Shown here one piece after another: positions 22,847 through 33,073 of a DNA stretch of 64,000 nucleotides. Every line of letters starts with the position of its first letter. Position 1 is the stretch's first letter. Under the pieces are notes generated by a model. It had not been told where the DNA came from. It was given only the letters and a program-made list of their open reading frames with translations, and did no database searches. The DNA lies in the NCBI GenBank assembly GCA_900457075.1, contig UGYN01000002.1, forward strand, positions 1,798,001 through 1,862,000. The letters are read 5' to 3'. The translations under genes were made by a program, and so were the position numbers. The stretch comes from Serratia quinivorans. GTDB taxonomy: Bacteria; Pseudomonadota; Gammaproteobacteria; Enterobacterales; Enterobacteriaceae.

Positions 22847-22863
22847 CGTGACGTAAATCACAG
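22847..22863 (+). promoter_or_regulatory. CRP-like site upstream of the first yhcN copy
   Basis: CGTGACGTAAATCACAG contains GTGA-N6-TCAC, the symmetric core of CRP sites. It lies 40-56 bases before the ATG at 22903 and just downstream of TATACT (22835-22840). If that is the -10, CRP would bind over the transcription start and repress; an unseen promoter would change this. Confidence 0.45.
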
Positions 22864-22902
22864 TTCACAGGAACTGATAAAAGAATACGATAAGGTGAGA
22901 AA

Positions 22903-23166
22903 ATGAAAATTAAAGCTACCATCGCAACCATGAGCGTTCTATCCATGCTTTCTTTCGGCGCATTTGCAGCACAATCTGTTGATGCAAATCAGGCTGCAAA
23001 TATGCAGTCTGCAGGCACTATCACCGTCAGCGGTGTTGCCGGTGCACCTTCAGACATCCGTCAGGCACTGTCTGAAAAAGCCGATGCCAAAGGGGCAACC
23101 GCTTACCGTGTGATCGAAGCGCGCAACGAAGGCAACTTCCACGCGACCGCAGAAATTTACAAATAA
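22903..23166 (+). CDS. yhcN: YhcN-type periplasmic stress protein, copy 1
   Basis: An 87-residue secreted protein of the YdgH/BhsA/McbA family (DUF1471). It has a signal peptide cut after AFA (residue 22), then the family core SAGTITVSGVAGAPSDIRQ, KGATAYRVIEA and the ending HATAEIYK. E. coli YhcN, linked to acid and peroxide stress, lies next to argR just as here. A clear AAGGTGAG ribosome-binding site precedes ATG 22903. It has a tandem paralogue at 23290 with 56 of 87 positions identical by my count. Confidence 0.9.
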   Translation: MKIKATIATMSVLSMLSFGAFAAQSVDANQAANMQSAGTITVSGVAGAPSDIRQALSEKADAKGATAYRVIEARNEGNFHATAEIYK

Positions 23167-23289
23167 GTACAAGGCGTTACCCGGCAACGGGCAATAAAAC
23201 TCTGGAACCCAGTACCCCGATAACGGCCTTCAAGTATAAAAACGCTGAAAAAGCCCTTCCAGGCGGTTATCACAACAGGACTTAATATC

Positions 23290-23553
23290 ATGAGCATGAA
23301 AACTACCCTCGTCGCACTTAGCCTGCTGTCAGTTGTTTCCTTCGGGGCTTCTGCCGCTACGTTAATCACAAATGACCAGGCGACCAATCTTCAGTCTGTC
23401 GGTACCATTACCGCCAGCGGCATTACCGGCGCACCTTCTGATATTCGTCAGGCGCTGTCTGACAAGGCCGACAAACAAGGTGCTAAAGCCTACCGCGTGA
23501 TCGAAGCCTACGAAAATGGCAACTGGCACGCGACCGCCGAAATCTATAAATAA
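23290..23553 (+). CDS. YhcN-type periplasmic stress protein, copy 2
   Basis: The second 87-residue DUF1471 protein, aligned to copy 1 without gaps. The signal peptide ends at ASA (about residue 22). The core shows SVGTITASGITGAPSDIRQALSD, KAYRVIEAYENGNWHATAEIYK is the C terminus. Divergence is greatest in the signal peptide and residues 24-34. A 123-base spacer with no terminator separates the copies, so they may be co-transcribed from the promoter ahead of copy 1. By sequence either copy could be the YhcN orthologue. Confidence 0.88.
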   Translation: MSMKTTLVALSLLSVVSFGASAATLITNDQATNLQSVGTITASGITGAPSDIRQALSDKADKQGAKAYRVIEAYENGNWHATAEIYK

Positions 23554-23667
23554 CAATTCAGAGGACAGGCTTACCGAACTGATTACCCTCGTCACTGCCA
23601 CTGCCGAGTTCTGTCGTAAGCTTTGATTCTCTGAAGAAATTCGTCGTCCTATCCGACGAACCCCGTT

Positions 23668-23691
23668 GCCCTCGCTCGCGAGGGCTTTTTT
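23668..23691 (+). terminator. Terminator after the second yhcN copy
   Basis: GCCCTCGC (23668-23675) pairs perfectly with GCGAGGGC (23678-23685) and is followed by T6. It ends the yhcN transcripts 115 bases after the stop. Confidence 0.88.
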
Positions 23692-23699
23692 ATGGGCGT

Positions 23700-23723
23700 A
23701 AAAAAGGGCCGCTATCGGCCCTT
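23700..23723 (-). terminator. Terminator on the mpl strand
   Basis: AAGGGCCG (23704-23711) pairs with CGGCCCTT (23716-23723) around CTAT, with a U tract on the minus strand. It faces the yhcN terminator and would end transcripts from mpl after they cross the structured repeat. Confidence 0.8.
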
Positions 23724-23789
23724 AGACGCTGGCAAAGCCCGTTATTAGGGAGAGCGTGCCGATGGGGTCGTAGCGGCTTGTCCGCCGAC

Positions 23790-23857
23790 CAATTTTCCGG
23801 GAGCAAATTGGAACGACTTCCAGTCGGCCCGCAGGGCGGGACACATGGATGTGTCCC
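23790..23857 (+). repeat. Four-hairpin intergenic repeat, copy 1
   Basis: Four hairpins follow one another with no more than 3 bases between. H1: 23790-23810, outer stem CAATTT/AAATTG, loop CGGGA. H2: 23814-23826, CGACT/AGTCG. H3: 23827-23837, GCCC/GGGC. H4: 23838-23857, GGGACACA/TGTGTCCC with loop TGGA. The same series of hairpins with the same loops in H1 and H4 but different stem bases occurs at 37400-37471. It lies in the 368-base gap between the second yhcN copy and mpl, on the 3' side of mpl. Whether it acts as RNA or DNA is unknown. Confidence 0.75.
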
Positions 23858-23921
23858 ATAATGGCCCCTCGGTGCGCTAGGCCCGAGTATCTCGGGTTCA
23901 AAGACGACTTTGTCATCAAAA

Positions 23922-25302
23922 TCAATAGGTGGCTTTCGGATCGGGTTTGTTGGCCAAAGCCTCCAGCAGCCGATCGTGAATACCCCCAAAGCCGCCGTTA
24001 CTCATCACCAGAATATGGTCGCCCGGCTGAGCCGTTTTCACGATCATATCCACCAGCGTATCCAGATCGGCGCTCCAGTGGGCCGGCTGCACGCAGGCTT
24101 CCGCCACTTCCGCCACCTGCCAGGGGATATGGTGCGGCTGGAACAGGAAGACTTCATCGGCACGACCCAGCGACGGGGCCAGATCGTTCTTGCTGATGCC
24201 CATTTTCATGGTGTTGGAGCGCGGCTCAAGCACCGCCAGAATGCGGGCAGTGCCACCCACCTTGCTACGCAACGCAGCCAGGGTCGCCAGAATTGCCGTT
24301 GGATGATGGGCAAAGTCGTCATATACCGTGACGCCATTGGCTTCACCACGCAGCTCCAGACGACGGCGGGCATTGATAAAATCGCCGAGCGCGCGGCAGG
24401 CATCTTCAGGCAACACACCCACATGGCGCGTGGCGGCAATGGCCATCAAACCGTTATGCATGTTGTGTTCACCGACCAGCGACCACTTAACTTCGCCCAC
24501 CTGCTCACCATTAAGGAAAACCGCATAATGGCTGGCGTCCGGCGTCAGTTTCTGTGCACGCCATGCGCCTTCTTCCCCAACCAGCTCCTGCTCGCTCCAG
24601 CAGCCCATCGCCATCACCTGTTTCAGGTGGCTGTCGTTATCAGGCAAAATAATTTTGCCCTTGCCTGGCACCAAACGCACCAGATGGTGGAACTGTTTCT
24701 GGATCGCTTTCAGATCGTCGAAGATATCAGCGTGATCAAACTCCAGATTGTTCAGGATCAGCGTACGCGGGCTGTAATGCACAAACTTGGAACGCTTGTC
24801 GAAGAACGCGCAGTCATATTCATCGGCTTCGATGACAAAGAACGGGCTGCCCCCCCAGGCGAGCAGAAACGTCAAAGTTGCCCGGCACGCCACCGATAAC
24901 AAAGCCCGGCTGGTAGCCGCAGGCTTCCAGGATCCAGGTTGCCATGCCGGCGGTGGTGGTCTTGCCGTGTGTCCCGGCAACGGCCAGTACCCAGCGATCG
25001 CGCAGCACATAATCATGCAGCCACTGCGGGCCGGAAACGTAAGGGATGCCCTGCTCCAGTACTGCTTCAACACACGGATTACCGCGCGTCATGGCGTTAC
25101 CGATGATCACCAGATCCGGTGCAGGATCCAACTGAGCCGGATCGTAGCCCTGGATCAGTGCGATCCCTTCTTTCTCCAACAGCGTGCTCATCGGCGGATA
25201 GACATTAGCGTCAGAGCCGGTCACCTCATGCCCTAGCGAACGAGCCAGCACCGCCAGCCCGCCCATAAAGGTGCCACAGATCCCAAGAATGTGAATGCGC
25301 AT
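23922..25302 (-). pseudogene. mpl: UDP-MurNAc:L-Ala-gamma-D-Glu-mDAP ligase Mpl, frameshifted
   Basis: Mpl reattaches recycled murein tripeptide to UDP-MurNAc in peptidoglycan recycling. Codons from ATG 25302 (MRIHILGICGTFMGG) give the Mur-ligase N-terminal domain and the ATP loop AGTHGKTT. At about residue 150 the frame shifts inside a run of seven G (plus-strand C 24850-24856). With six G the reading would be LGGSPFFVIEADEYD, the expected Mpl sequence, and it continues to the TGA at 23922. As given, translation ends soon after the run. The restored protein would be 459 residues (E. coli 457). It is a real lesion, a slippage-prone tract or a sequencing error. Confidence 0.9.
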
Positions 25303-25470
25303 AGTTTTCTCATAGAGTACGTCGAATGTTGGCACATTCTAACGCTCAGAATCGTCCAGAAGAAATGGATTTGCCTATGAATAGCGTTCATCTTTGGGCT
25401 ACACTGCTCGCGAATACGTTGGCGGTTTGTTAACAAACCGCTACCCATCCGTAGATTCAGGGATTGTGTC

Positions 25471-26475
25471 ATGAAAACGTTAGGCGAATTTATCGTCGAG
25501 AAACAGCACGACTTCTCTCACGCCACCGGCGAGCTGACAGCGTTACTTTCTGCAATTAAACTGGGCGCCAAAATCATCCACCGCGATATCAACAAAGCGG
25601 GTCTGGTTGATATTCTCGGCACCAGCGGCGTTTCCAATGTACAGGGTGAAGTTCAGATGAAACTGGACCTGTACGCTAACGAAAAGCTGAAAGCAGCATT
25701 GAAAGCGCGCGGTGAAGTTGCGGGTATCGCTTCTGAAGAAGAAGATGAAATCGTGATATTCGACGGCGAGCGGGCTGAAAATGCCAAGTACGTGGTGCTG
25801 ATGGATCCGTTGGACGGTTCGTCCAACATCGATGTCAACGTCTCGGTCGGTACGATTTTCTCTATCTATCGTCGCATTACCCCGGTCGGCATTCCCGTGA
25901 CCGAAGAAGACTTCCTGCAGCCTGGCAGCGCTCAGGTCGCCGCCGGCTATGTGGTTTATGGTTCATCCACCATGCTGGTGTACACCACCGGTTATGGCGT
26001 GCATGCCTTTACCTACGATCCTTCTCTGGGCGTGTTCTGCCTCTCCCATGAGAAAGTTCGCTTCCCGGCTACCGGCAATATGTATTCCATCAACGAAGGT
26101 AACTACATCAAGTTCCCGCGCGGTGTGAAGAAATACATCAAATATTGTCAGGAACAGGATGAAGCCACTCAGCGCCCTTATACCTCACGCTACATCGGTT
26201 CGCTGGTTGCCGACTTCCACCGCAACCTGCTCAAAGGCGGCATCTATATTTATCCAAGCACCGCCAGCCACCCGCAAGGCAAGCTGCGCCTGCTGTATGA
26301 ATGCAACCCGATGGCGTTCCTGGCGGAACAGGCCGGCGGTAAAGCCAGCGACGGTAAAAACCGTATTCTGGACATTACCCCGGTGAAACTGCACCAGCGT
26401 GCACCGTTCTTCGTCGGCACCAAATCCATGGTGGAAGACGCCGAGCGCTTTATCGCCGAGAACCCGGACGAATAA
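25471..26475 (+). CDS. fbp: Fructose-1,6-bisphosphatase class I
   Basis: Fbp removes the 1-phosphate of fructose-1,6-bisphosphate in gluconeogenesis. The 334-residue protein has the metal-binding signature [17 protein letters not shown], the acidic loop SEEEDE and the C-terminal substrate region [19 protein letters not shown]. Length fits E. coli (332). It diverges from mpl, the same arrangement as in E. coli. Confidence 0.97.
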   Translation: MKTLGEFIVEKQHDFSHATGELTALLSAIKLGAKIIHRDINKAGLVDILGTSGVSNVQGEVQMKLDLYANEKLKAALKARGEVAGIASEEEDEIVIFDGERAENAKYVVLMDPLDGSSNIDVNVSVGTIFSIYRRITPVGIPVTEEDFLQPGSAQVAAGYVVYGSSTMLVYTTGYGVHAFTYDPSLGVFCLSHEKVRFPATGNMYSINEGNYIKFPRGVKKYIKYCQEQDEATQRPYTSRYIGSLVADFHRNLLKGGIYIYPSTASHPQGKLRLLYECNPMAFLAEQAGGKASDGKNRILDITPVKLHQRAPFFVGTKSMVEDAERFIAENPDE

Positions 26476-26487
26476 CCGGTTCTATGT

Positions 26488-26508
26488 GGGGGGCGCCTGT
26501 CGCCCCCC
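26488..26508. terminator. Hairpin between fbp and the chemoreceptor gene
   Basis: GGGGGGCG (26488-26495) pairs with CGCCCCCC (26501-26508) around CCTGT. It sits between convergent stops. No T run follows on either strand, so it may need other factors. Confidence 0.55.
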
Positions 26509-26512
26509 TGCA

Positions 26513-28066
26513 TTATAGTTTGAACGCCGCCATACTCTGGGCCAACAACTGGGCCTGATCCTCCAGCGAGCGCGTTGCCGCCGCCGACTCCTCGACCAAT
26601 GCCGCATTTTGCTGCGCCACCTGATCCATCTGCGCCACCGCCAGATTGACCTGTTCAATACCGCTGCTTTGCTCACGCGTTGCCGCAGAAATTTCCCGCA
26701 TCAACGCCGTCACACGCCCTACCTCACCGGTTATACCATTCATGGTTTTCGCCGCGGACTCGGCCATCTGCTCGCCTTCCTGTACCCGATTTTGCGAAGC
26801 TTCGATCAACCCTTTGATCTCCTTGGCCGATTGTGCGCTGCGCTGAGCCAGGCTGCGTACTTCACCCGCCACCACGGCAAAACCGCGCCCTTGCTCACCC
26901 GCGCGTGCCGCTTCTACCGCCGCATTCAGCGCCAGAATATTGGTCTGGAAGGAAATACCGTCCATCACGCTGATAATATCGGCGATACGCCGCGAGCTAT
27001 CGGTAATGGCCTGCATCTTGTCCATCACCTGGCTGACGACCTCACTGCCCTGATTGGCAATATCAGAGACGCTGAGCGCCAGCTGATTGGCCTGCTCGCA
27101 ATTCTCGGCGTTCATTTTCACCGTCGAGGTCAGTTGCTCCATGCTGGCAGCGGTTTCCTCCAGCGAAGCGGCCGACTCTTCGGTGCGCTGCGCCAGATGC
27201 AGGTTGCCGGCGGCCAGCTCGCGTGAGCCGGTGTCAATTTGGCTGCTGGCATCACGAACCTTGCTGACCGAACTAACCAGTGCCTGCTGCATCCGCTGCA
27301 TCGCACGGATCAGACGACCCATTTCGGTTTCCCCTTCGCCGGTGATGTCGTGCGTCAGGTCGCCGCTGGCGATATGTTCCAACTGGGCGATGGACTCATC
27401 GAGTGGGCGCAGAATGATCACCCGCAGCGCGAACCAGGCCAGTACCGCCAGCAACACGCTGAGCAGGCCGGCGATCAGGATCAGGGTAATCTTGGTGCTG
27501 GCATTGCTTTCCGCTTCATTCACCCGCTGCTGGCCGATCTTCATGGCAAAGCTGCGGAAGTCGCTGAGGTCCTTTTCGAAAGCGATGCTCAGGGCAGAGA
27601 TTTTGGTTTCCTGGATGTCGTAATAGTCATCAACCTTGCCGGCCTTGATGGCGTCGGCCATCGGTCTGACGCCCTGTTCCAGATAGGCGCGGTAACTGTT
27701 TTGCAAGCGACTGGACAGTTCACGCCCACGTTCGGTCACGGTGCCGACGCTGACAAAGCGCGCCATTTCCTGTTTCGACTGTGCAAGGTAATCATAGATG
27801 CGCCCCACAGTGGCGTCGGATACCTCGATCTGGCCGATTTCACGCTGGCGCACCGCCAAGGAGGCGGCCGTTCTGGCGCGTAGCGTCAGGTTGGAGCTAC
27901 TGGCCAGCGACCCCAGTTCTTCCCCTAAAATCTGGTTGAGGGTGTGCAACGATCGCGACCCTTCGTTAATGGCGTTGACGCCGATGGTGCTGACCATAAT
28001 CAACAGCAGCGTCATCAGGCTCAGCAAGGCAATCAGCCCGGCCTTGACCGTAATCTTTTTTAGCAT
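26513..28066 (-). CDS. Methyl-accepting chemotaxis protein (ligand unknown)
   Basis: A 517-residue transmembrane chemoreceptor. It has TM1 (about 8-31), a periplasmic four-helix (Tar-type) sensor of about 160 residues, TM2 (about 191-214) and a HAMP domain (about 215-267). The long signalling coiled coil carries the hairpin tip [20 protein letters not shown], which contacts CheA/CheW. It ends in AAFKL and lacks the C-terminal NWETF-like pentapeptide that tethers CheR and CheB, so it probably relies on a major receptor for adaptation. A sigma-28 promoter lies upstream. No gene with this position occurs in E. coli, where fbp-mpl and ppa are not separated by a receptor. Confidence 0.9.
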   Translation of the reverse strand: MLKKITVKAGLIALLSLMTLLLIMVSTIGVNAINEGSRSLHTLNQILGEELGSLASSSNLTLRARTAASLAVRQREIGQIEVSDATVGRIYDYLAQSKQEMARFVSVGTVTERGRELSSRLQNSYRAYLEQGVRPMADAIKAGKVDDYYDIQETKISALSIAFEKDLSDFRSFAMKIGQQRVNEAESNASTKITLILIAGLLSVLLAVLAWFALRVIILRPLDESIAQLEHIASGDLTHDITGEGETEMGRLIRAMQRMQQALVSSVSKVRDASSQIDTGSRELAAGNLHLAQRTEESAASLEETAASMEQLTSTVKMNAENCEQANQLALSVSDIANQGSEVVSQVMDKMQAITDSSRRIADIISVMDGISFQTNILALNAAVEAARAGEQGRGFAVVAGEVRSLAQRSAQSAKEIKGLIEASQNRVQEGEQMAESAAKTMNGITGEVGRVTALMREISAATREQSSGIEQVNLAVAQMDQVAQQNAALVEESAAATRSLEDQAQLLAQSMAAFKL

Positions 28067-28158
28067 GAGTTCTTCCCGGCTTCAGAAATAGTGAGTTCTA
28101 ACGTAGAGGAGGTAAAACGCGGAGCCAGACTTCGCCGACTCATTATTATTTGATGAAG

Positions 28159-28185
28159 TTATCGGCAACCTCGGGGAAAACTTAA
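28159..28185 (-). promoter_or_regulatory. Sigma-28 (FliA) promoter of the chemoreceptor gene
   Basis: On the minus strand TTAAGTTT (28185-28178), 11 bases, then GCCGATAA (28166-28159). The flagellar class 3 consensus is TAAAGTTT-N11-GCCGATAA, so 15 of 16 positions match with the exact spacer. It starts about 95 bases ahead of the receptor ATG and places the gene in the flagellar regulon. Confidence 0.85.
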
Positions 28186-28322
28186 CGTCGCTGGAGGATT
28201 AATCTGGAAATTCAGTGGATGACTGTCTGCCGGGGCCTGGGTGATGAAAAGGGCAGGAAATCGCAAAAGAGTCCGCTATAATAGCCGCCACTCCATTTCT
28301 GGTTTGATTAAAGGAAACCGAC

Positions 28323-28853
28323 ATGAGCTTGCTTAACGTCCCTGCTGGCAAAGACCTGCCAGAAGACATCTACGTAGTTATCGAAATCCCGGCCAATGCC
28401 GATCCGATCAAATATGAAATCGACAAGGACACCGGCGCGCTGTTTGTTGACCGTTTCATGTCCACCGCGATGTTCTATCCGTGCAACTACGGTTACATCA
28501 ACCACACCCTGTCTCTGGACGGTGATCCGGTTGACGTGCTGGTACCAACGCCATACCCGCTGCAGCCTGGCTCAGTGATCCGCTGCCGTCCGGTGGGCGT
28601 ACTGAAGATGACCGACGAAGCCGGTGAAGATGCGAAACTGGTTGCCGTTCCGCACAGCAAACTGAGCAAAGAGTACGATCACATCAAAGATGTGAACGAC
28701 CTGCCGGAACTGCTGAAAGCACAGATCTCTCATTTCTTCGAGCACTACAAAGATCTGGAGAAGGGCAAATGGGTGAAAGTGGAAGGCTGGGCAGACGCTG
28801 CCGCTGCCAAAGCTGAAATCATTGCCTCTTTCGAACGTGCTGCCAAGAAGTAA
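28323..28853 (+). CDS. ppa: Inorganic pyrophosphatase
   Basis: Ppa hydrolyses pyrophosphate and pulls forward biosynthetic reactions. The 176-residue protein starts [21 protein letters not shown] and has the family signature [13 protein letters not shown] with metal-binding aspartates, plus the basic residues of the active site (KYEIDKDTG). Length equals the E. coli enzyme. It diverges from the chemoreceptor gene and ends in a bidirectional terminator. Confidence 0.98.
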   Translation: MSLLNVPAGKDLPEDIYVVIEIPANADPIKYEIDKDTGALFVDRFMSTAMFYPCNYGYINHTLSLDGDPVDVLVPTPYPLQPGSVIRCRPVGVLKMTDEAGEDAKLVAVPHSKLSKEYDHIKDVNDLPELLKAQISHFFEHYKDLEKGKWVKVEGWADAAAAKAEIIASFERAAKK

Positions 28854-28871
28854 TTCCTGACCGCCGTCCGA

Positions 28872-28906
28872 TAAAAAAACACCGCTCAGTGAGCGGTGTT
28901 TTTTTT
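28872..28906. terminator. Bidirectional terminator between ppa and ytfP
   Basis: ACACCGCTC (28879-28887) pairs with GAGCGGTGT (28891-28899). It is flanked by A7 on the left and T8 on the right, so it serves both convergent genes. Confidence 0.92.
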
Positions 28907-29252
28907 ACTTTTCGTCGAGACGCTTCAGCCAGTCACCGCTGTTAATCCGCGGGTAACCGTCCACACTGTGTTTATACAGGTAGATCCACGCACTTCCATA
29001 AGGCGTCTGAATCAGCTCGCGCTTATAGTCCTTGGTGTTGCTTTTCAGTTCGTCCAGCTCAGCCAAAATCGATGAGTTGATGCGGTACACCTCACAATGT
29101 ACCGTGCCCTCTCCAGGGATCGCCGCCGGGTAATGGCCCAGATTATAAATCTGATAGCCTTCGAGCTCATGCTCGCCTAACCATTGGGCGTTAGTCATCC
29201 AATGGCTGTTTCCCTGTTTGCGTCGTAAACTGCCGTAGACAATTATTCGCAT
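28905..29252 (-). CDS. ytfP: Gamma-glutamylcyclotransferase-fold protein YtfP
   Basis: A 115-residue protein of the AIG2/GGCT-like fold with the substrate-loop motif YGSL at 6-9 (MRIIVYGSLRRKQGN) and the conserved PAA-x-PGEG and DELDEL segments. Its substrate is not established. It follows tamB with 2 bases between, ending the tamA-tamB-ytfP operon found in E. coli. Confidence 0.93.
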   Translation of the reverse strand: MRIIVYGSLRRKQGNSHWMTNAQWLGEHELEGYQIYNLGHYPAAIPGEGTVHCEVYRINSSILAELDELKSNTKDYKRELIQTPYGSAWIYLYKHSVDGYPRINSGDWLKRLDEK

Positions 29253-29254
29253 CG

Positions 29255-32200
29255 CTAAAACTCAAACTGATAGAGCAAATCTAATGCCTGGTCGAGACCA
29301 GACACCGCTTCAAGATACAATTTAGGCATCAGGCGGTAACGCAACGTCAGTGTGGCCAATGAGTCGAAAATGCCCACCCCATATTTTACTTGTAAGCCTG
29401 GGAGAACATAACCGCTGACGACAACCTGGGAACTGTCGCCAACCCCCTGAGTATCCAGGGCCAAATTGCTTACGCCAAATGCCTCGCCGATTTTACCCAC
29501 AAGTTGACCACTTTGTGCAACCCCCATCCCAATTAACATTGAGGTCATTGCGTTACCATCAGCTCCGGAACTGCCCAATCCCTGGCCGCGCAACAGATAA
29601 GACAGCGCTTCCTGCTGGGATTTGGCCGGATCCGAGAACACTTCCAGCTTGGGTGCATCCGCCAACCCGGTGACGCGTACCCCAGCGGTGACGTCATCTT
29701 CGGTCGAGTCCGGATTACGGATCGCCTCAAGATTCAGCAACGGCTGATCCGGCGGCCCCGAGAACATCAACTGGCCCTTGCGAACGATCAAATCCTGACC
29801 ATAAGCATGGAAGCGACCGGAAGGGATGTCAATCTGACCGTTCAGGCCCAGGCCATTCTTATCCTGCACCACTTTCAGATCGCCCTTCAACCGCGCTTTC
29901 AGACCAAAGGCATCCAGCCGCACATCGTTGCCAACGTGGATCATCAGGTTGCTGTTGATCGGGATCCCCGCCGTTTTCGGCTGTATCGGTTTAAGCTGCT
30001 CATCCAGCATCACTTCGTCGGAAGAGACGCCCACCGCGCTTTCCGGCAGTTCCTGTACCGTAATACGCGCCCACGGAATGTCTACCGAACCATTAAGTGA
30101 GAACAGCTGCGGCGTGGCTTCAAAGACCAGATCAGGTGACACGTCGATGCGGATCATCGGCGGCACCGTCACCCGCAGTTTATCGCCCTTGGCGGCAATG
30201 CGTGCACGCCAGGCGTTGATATCACGCCAGTCAGCGTCACCGGACAGATTAAGCTGACCGTGGGTGGTGCTAACCAAGCCTTCCAGCGTCGAGGTCATGC
30301 CGTCAAAGTTCATCGCCAGCCGGCCTTCGGTCATGTCGAACGGCATCCAGTGACCGTCAATATCGACCTTGTCCAACGCCATACGGCCATACACCAAAGG
30401 TTTCTGCGCGTTACCGCCCAGACGCAGGTTGGCATTCAGCATGCCCGCGGCTTTTTCCCCCTGCATCAACGCCGGGTTAATCATCGCCAGTGAAATATTG
30501 GTAATGTTGACGTTACCGCTGATATTGCGGCGCACCTGCGGATCGACAACCTGTACGTTACCGTCAAACTGGCCATTATTGGTCAGCTTAATCAACCAGT
30601 CGGCCTGCGCACGGCCATTGGTCAGCCCGGCGTTGAGATTCAGCTTGTCAAAGGCGATCGGCAGCGCATTACCCTGCACCTGCTGTACCACCTTCACGCC
30701 GTTGCCCACCAGCGAGACTTTCGCCTCCGGCAACGCACCGCCCGGTTTCCAGCTGACGTCCGCCCGCCCGCTGAACACGCCGCTCAGGGCCGTCTCCGGG
30801 CCGAGGAAAGGCTTGATCATCGCCAGATCAAAGCGGTTCAGCACCACGCTGGCCTGACCGCTCTGCCCGGCTTCGATGGTTTTCGGCACGCAGAGTTCAG
30901 CATTCGGGTTCTGCCAGCAGTGTGGCCCGATACTGATTTTCTGTGCGGTATTCAGATAATCGAGTGCGATGGCGCGACTTAACCGCCATTCCCCCACCGG
31001 AGTATCGAAGCGCGTATTGTTCAGGTTGCCGCGCCAGCGTTGCTGCTCGCGATCGAAACTGCCCTGCAGCGCCAACTGGCCAGAGACCGGTTTGCCGTCA
31101 ATTTTCAGTTGCAGCTGATGCTGTTTCTCACTGCCTTTAGCATCCAAAGTCAGCAGGTTGATGTCCAACGCATCTTGCTTGAGCTGTTCGACGCGTACTG
31201 CCAGTTGCCCCTGGATCTGGTCGCTGGATCGCACGTCTCCGTCAATTTTGACCCGGTTGATGCGCAGCGCCTGCCACTGCAGGCCTGACGCGGTCAGGTC
31301 CGCCAGCAACTGAGGTGCCTGCAGGTTGCCGCGTAGCTTAAGCAAACCTTTCGCCGTACCGCCCAGTCCCGGCAAAGCGCCGTCAAGGCGCGGTGCGTCG
31401 ATGTTCGCATCCAGGTTCCAGCTCTTCTCGTCCAGTTGGCCTTTGACGTTCAGTTGGTTACGACCCAGAGTCAGATCGATACCCGGAATTTTCCACTGGC
31501 CGGCAGCGTTGCCGCTGAGCGTACCGCGCGCGGTGACCTTGTTTTGCTTCACGTTACCGTCGAGCTGCAGCACCGGCACCTGCAATTGCCAACTGCCGCC
31601 GTGCAGACTACCGCGGGTGGTGATTTTGCCGTCCAACTTCGCCGGCCATTCCGGCCACTGTTTGGCGGTATTGATGCCGCTCAGCGTTAGCTGTGAATTC
31701 CAGCTGATGGCCTTGCTCCAGTCTACCAGCGCAGTCAGGTCGGTATTGCCCTGCAAGGCCGCCAACCGCAGGCGATCCAGTTTGAACTGTTCAACGTTAC
31801 CTTTACCGTCCAGCGTCAACACCGCCGGGGGCAAGTCCTGGCCTTTGATATTGGCGCGGGTCGACAATGCATAGTCGGTTGCCTTGCCGTTAAAGCGCAG
31901 GCGGAAATCGTTAATCTGGTACTGCGATTCGCCGCTCAACGGCCATTTCAGCTGTTTACTTTGCAGCGTCAGCGCCAGCGGTAAACCGGCTTTGGCCAGT
32001 TGGGTTTGCAGATCAAGCTGCGCGCCGACCGGACCGGACAGGCTGAGCGCCACCTTGAGTTCTTCACGCAGCCCACCGCCAATGTTCAGCTTAACCTTTT
32101 CGCCTTTCAATGGATCGATGTTCAACGTGCTGTTGGCCACCATTTCCACCGGCCAACTGCCGGTCAGCGTAGCTTGCCCCTGGGCCGACAGCGTGCCCTG

Positions 32201-33073
32201 CGGGGATTTGACGTCGAAATTGTCCAGCTGGATATGCTGATCCAGAGTACTGGCCTGCAGCAGCAGGCTGGTGATCAGCACGTCGGTATCACCGGTCAAC
32301 CGCAGCTGTTCGCCGCTGATCTCCTTAACGGTGATATCCAGCGGCAGGCGAATATCCGGCAGATCCGGCAGCAGTGGCTTGGCGAACAGTTCTTTCAGCG
32401 TTTCGCCCAGCGGCTTCTCTTCCGGCTGAGGAGCCGGCTTCGCGCCCTGATTGGCTTTTTCCTCTACCTTTTTCGCCACCTCAACCACCGGTTGCACGGC
32501 CTCCGGCAGTGGGTTCTGCGGCGTTTTCGGCAGAGCTATCAACAAGCCGCTGATTTTGGTTGGCAGCAGGGTCAGCGCACGTTCCTGCCACTGTGCGCCA
32601 GTCCGGAACTCGCCAAGAGAAATGGCAGTATCGTCGACGCTGACCTTAACGTTGTTCAGCGCCAGCATGCGTAAAGTGATGGGGTACGGCGTGCTCAGGT
32701 TGGTGGTCGGCTCGCTGGTCTCTGCCACCGGTGCGGACGGCGTCATTTCTTTGGTTTTCACCACCACGTCCACATCCTGCGCAGTCAGGGCGTTGACGCA
32801 CAGCGAACTGTTTTTAAAACAGGCCAGATCCAGCGACAGATGGAACTGCCCGGCATTTACCGTTACGCCGGGCATCTGGTATTTCACGCCTTTCAGCGTC
32901 AGGTCACGCCAGCCGCCGGTGACGCTGGCAATATCCAGCCCCGGCACCCAGCGTGCCGCACTGTTGATAACCAAATGCAAACCACTGGTGGTCCCGAGCA
33001 GGTACGCAACGCCGCCGATCAGCAATAGCAGGACAATCAGGAAACCCAGGCAAATCTTTTTTATCAGGCTCAT
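29255..33073 (-). CDS. tamB: Translocation and assembly module subunit TamB
   Basis: TamB is a very long AsmA-like protein anchored in the inner membrane that spans the periplasm to TamA. It takes part in outer-membrane protein assembly and probably in phospholipid transfer. The 1272-residue protein has one N-terminal membrane anchor (about 7-28), many beta-strand repeats forming the lipid-groove fold, and the C-terminal DUF490 domain ending [10 protein letters not shown] Pro/Glu/Lys-rich segment lies around 190-225. It overlaps tamA by 4 bases (ATGA), indicating translational coupling. Confidence 0.96.
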   Translation of the reverse strand: MSLIKKICLGFLIVLLLLIGGVAYLLGTTSGLHLVINSAARWVPGLDIASVTGGWRDLTLKGVKYQMPGVTVNAGQFHLSLDLACFKNSSLCVNALTAQDVDVVVKTKEMTPSAPVAETSEPTTNLSTPYPITLRMLALNNVKVSVDDTAISLGEFRTGAQWQERALTLLPTKISGLLIALPKTPQNPLPEAVQPVVEVAKKVEEKANQGAKPAPQPEEKPLGETLKELFAKPLLPDLPDIRLPLDITVKEISGEQLRLTGDTDVLITSLLLQASTLDQHIQLDNFDVKSPQGTLSAQGQATLTGSWPVEMVANSTLNIDPLKGEKVKLNIGGGLREELKVALSLSGPVGAQLDLQTQLAKAGLPLALTLQSKQLKWPLSGESQYQINDFRLRFNGKATDYALSTRANIKGQDLPPAVLTLDGKGNVEQFKLDRLRLAALQGNTDLTALVDWSKAISWNSQLTLSGINTAKQWPEWPAKLDGKITTRGSLHGGSWQLQVPVLQLDGNVKQNKVTARGTLSGNAAGQWKIPGIDLTLGRNQLNVKGQLDEKSWNLDANIDAPRLDGALPGLGGTAKGLLKLRGNLQAPQLLADLTASGLQWQALRINRVKIDGDVRSSDQIQGQLAVRVEQLKQDALDINLLTLDAKGSEKQHQLQLKIDGKPVSGQLALQGSFDREQQRWRGNLNNTRFDTPVGEWRLSRAIALDYLNTAQKISIGPHCWQNPNAELCVPKTIEAGQSGQASVVLNRFDLAMIKPFLGPETALSGVFSGRADVSWKPGGALPEAKVSLVGNGVKVVQQVQGNALPIAFDKLNLNAGLTNGRAQADWLIKLTNNGQFDGNVQVVDPQVRRNISGNVNITNISLAMINPALMQGEKAAGMLNANLRLGGNAQKPLVYGRMALDKVDIDGHWMPFDMTEGRLAMNFDGMTSTLEGLVSTTHGQLNLSGDADWRDINAWRARIAAKGDKLRVTVPPMIRIDVSPDLVFEATPQLFSLNGSVDIPWARITVQELPESAVGVSSDEVMLDEQLKPIQPKTAGIPINSNLMIHVGNDVRLDAFGLKARLKGDLKVVQDKNGLGLNGQIDIPSGRFHAYGQDLIVRKGQLMFSGPPDQPLLNLEAIRNPDSTEDDVTAGVRVTGLADAPKLEVFSDPAKSQQEALSYLLRGQGLGSSGADGNAMTSMLIGMGVAQSGQLVGKIGEAFGVSNLALDTQGVGDSSQVVVSGYVLPGLQVKYGVGIFDSLATLTLRYRLMPKLYLEAVSGLDQALDLLYQFEF

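Larger units (their letters stand above)
22498..22902. other. argR-yhcN intergenic region
   Basis: This 405-base AT-rich gap holds the argR terminator at its left end and, at its right end, a TATACT -10-like hexamer (22835-22840) and a CRP-like site ahead of the first yhcN copy. I see no protein or RNA gene in the middle part. Confidence 0.5.

Noticed and set aside
23910..24899. A 329-codon plus-strand open frame opposite mpl
   Set aside because: It is the mirror of conserved Mpl coding sequence; the opposite strand reads as a known enzyme apart from one indel.
23922..25335. Two separate overlapping genes for the mpl region
   Set aside because: The N- and C-terminal products fit one Mpl protein end to end after removing one base, so this is one disrupted gene and not two genes.
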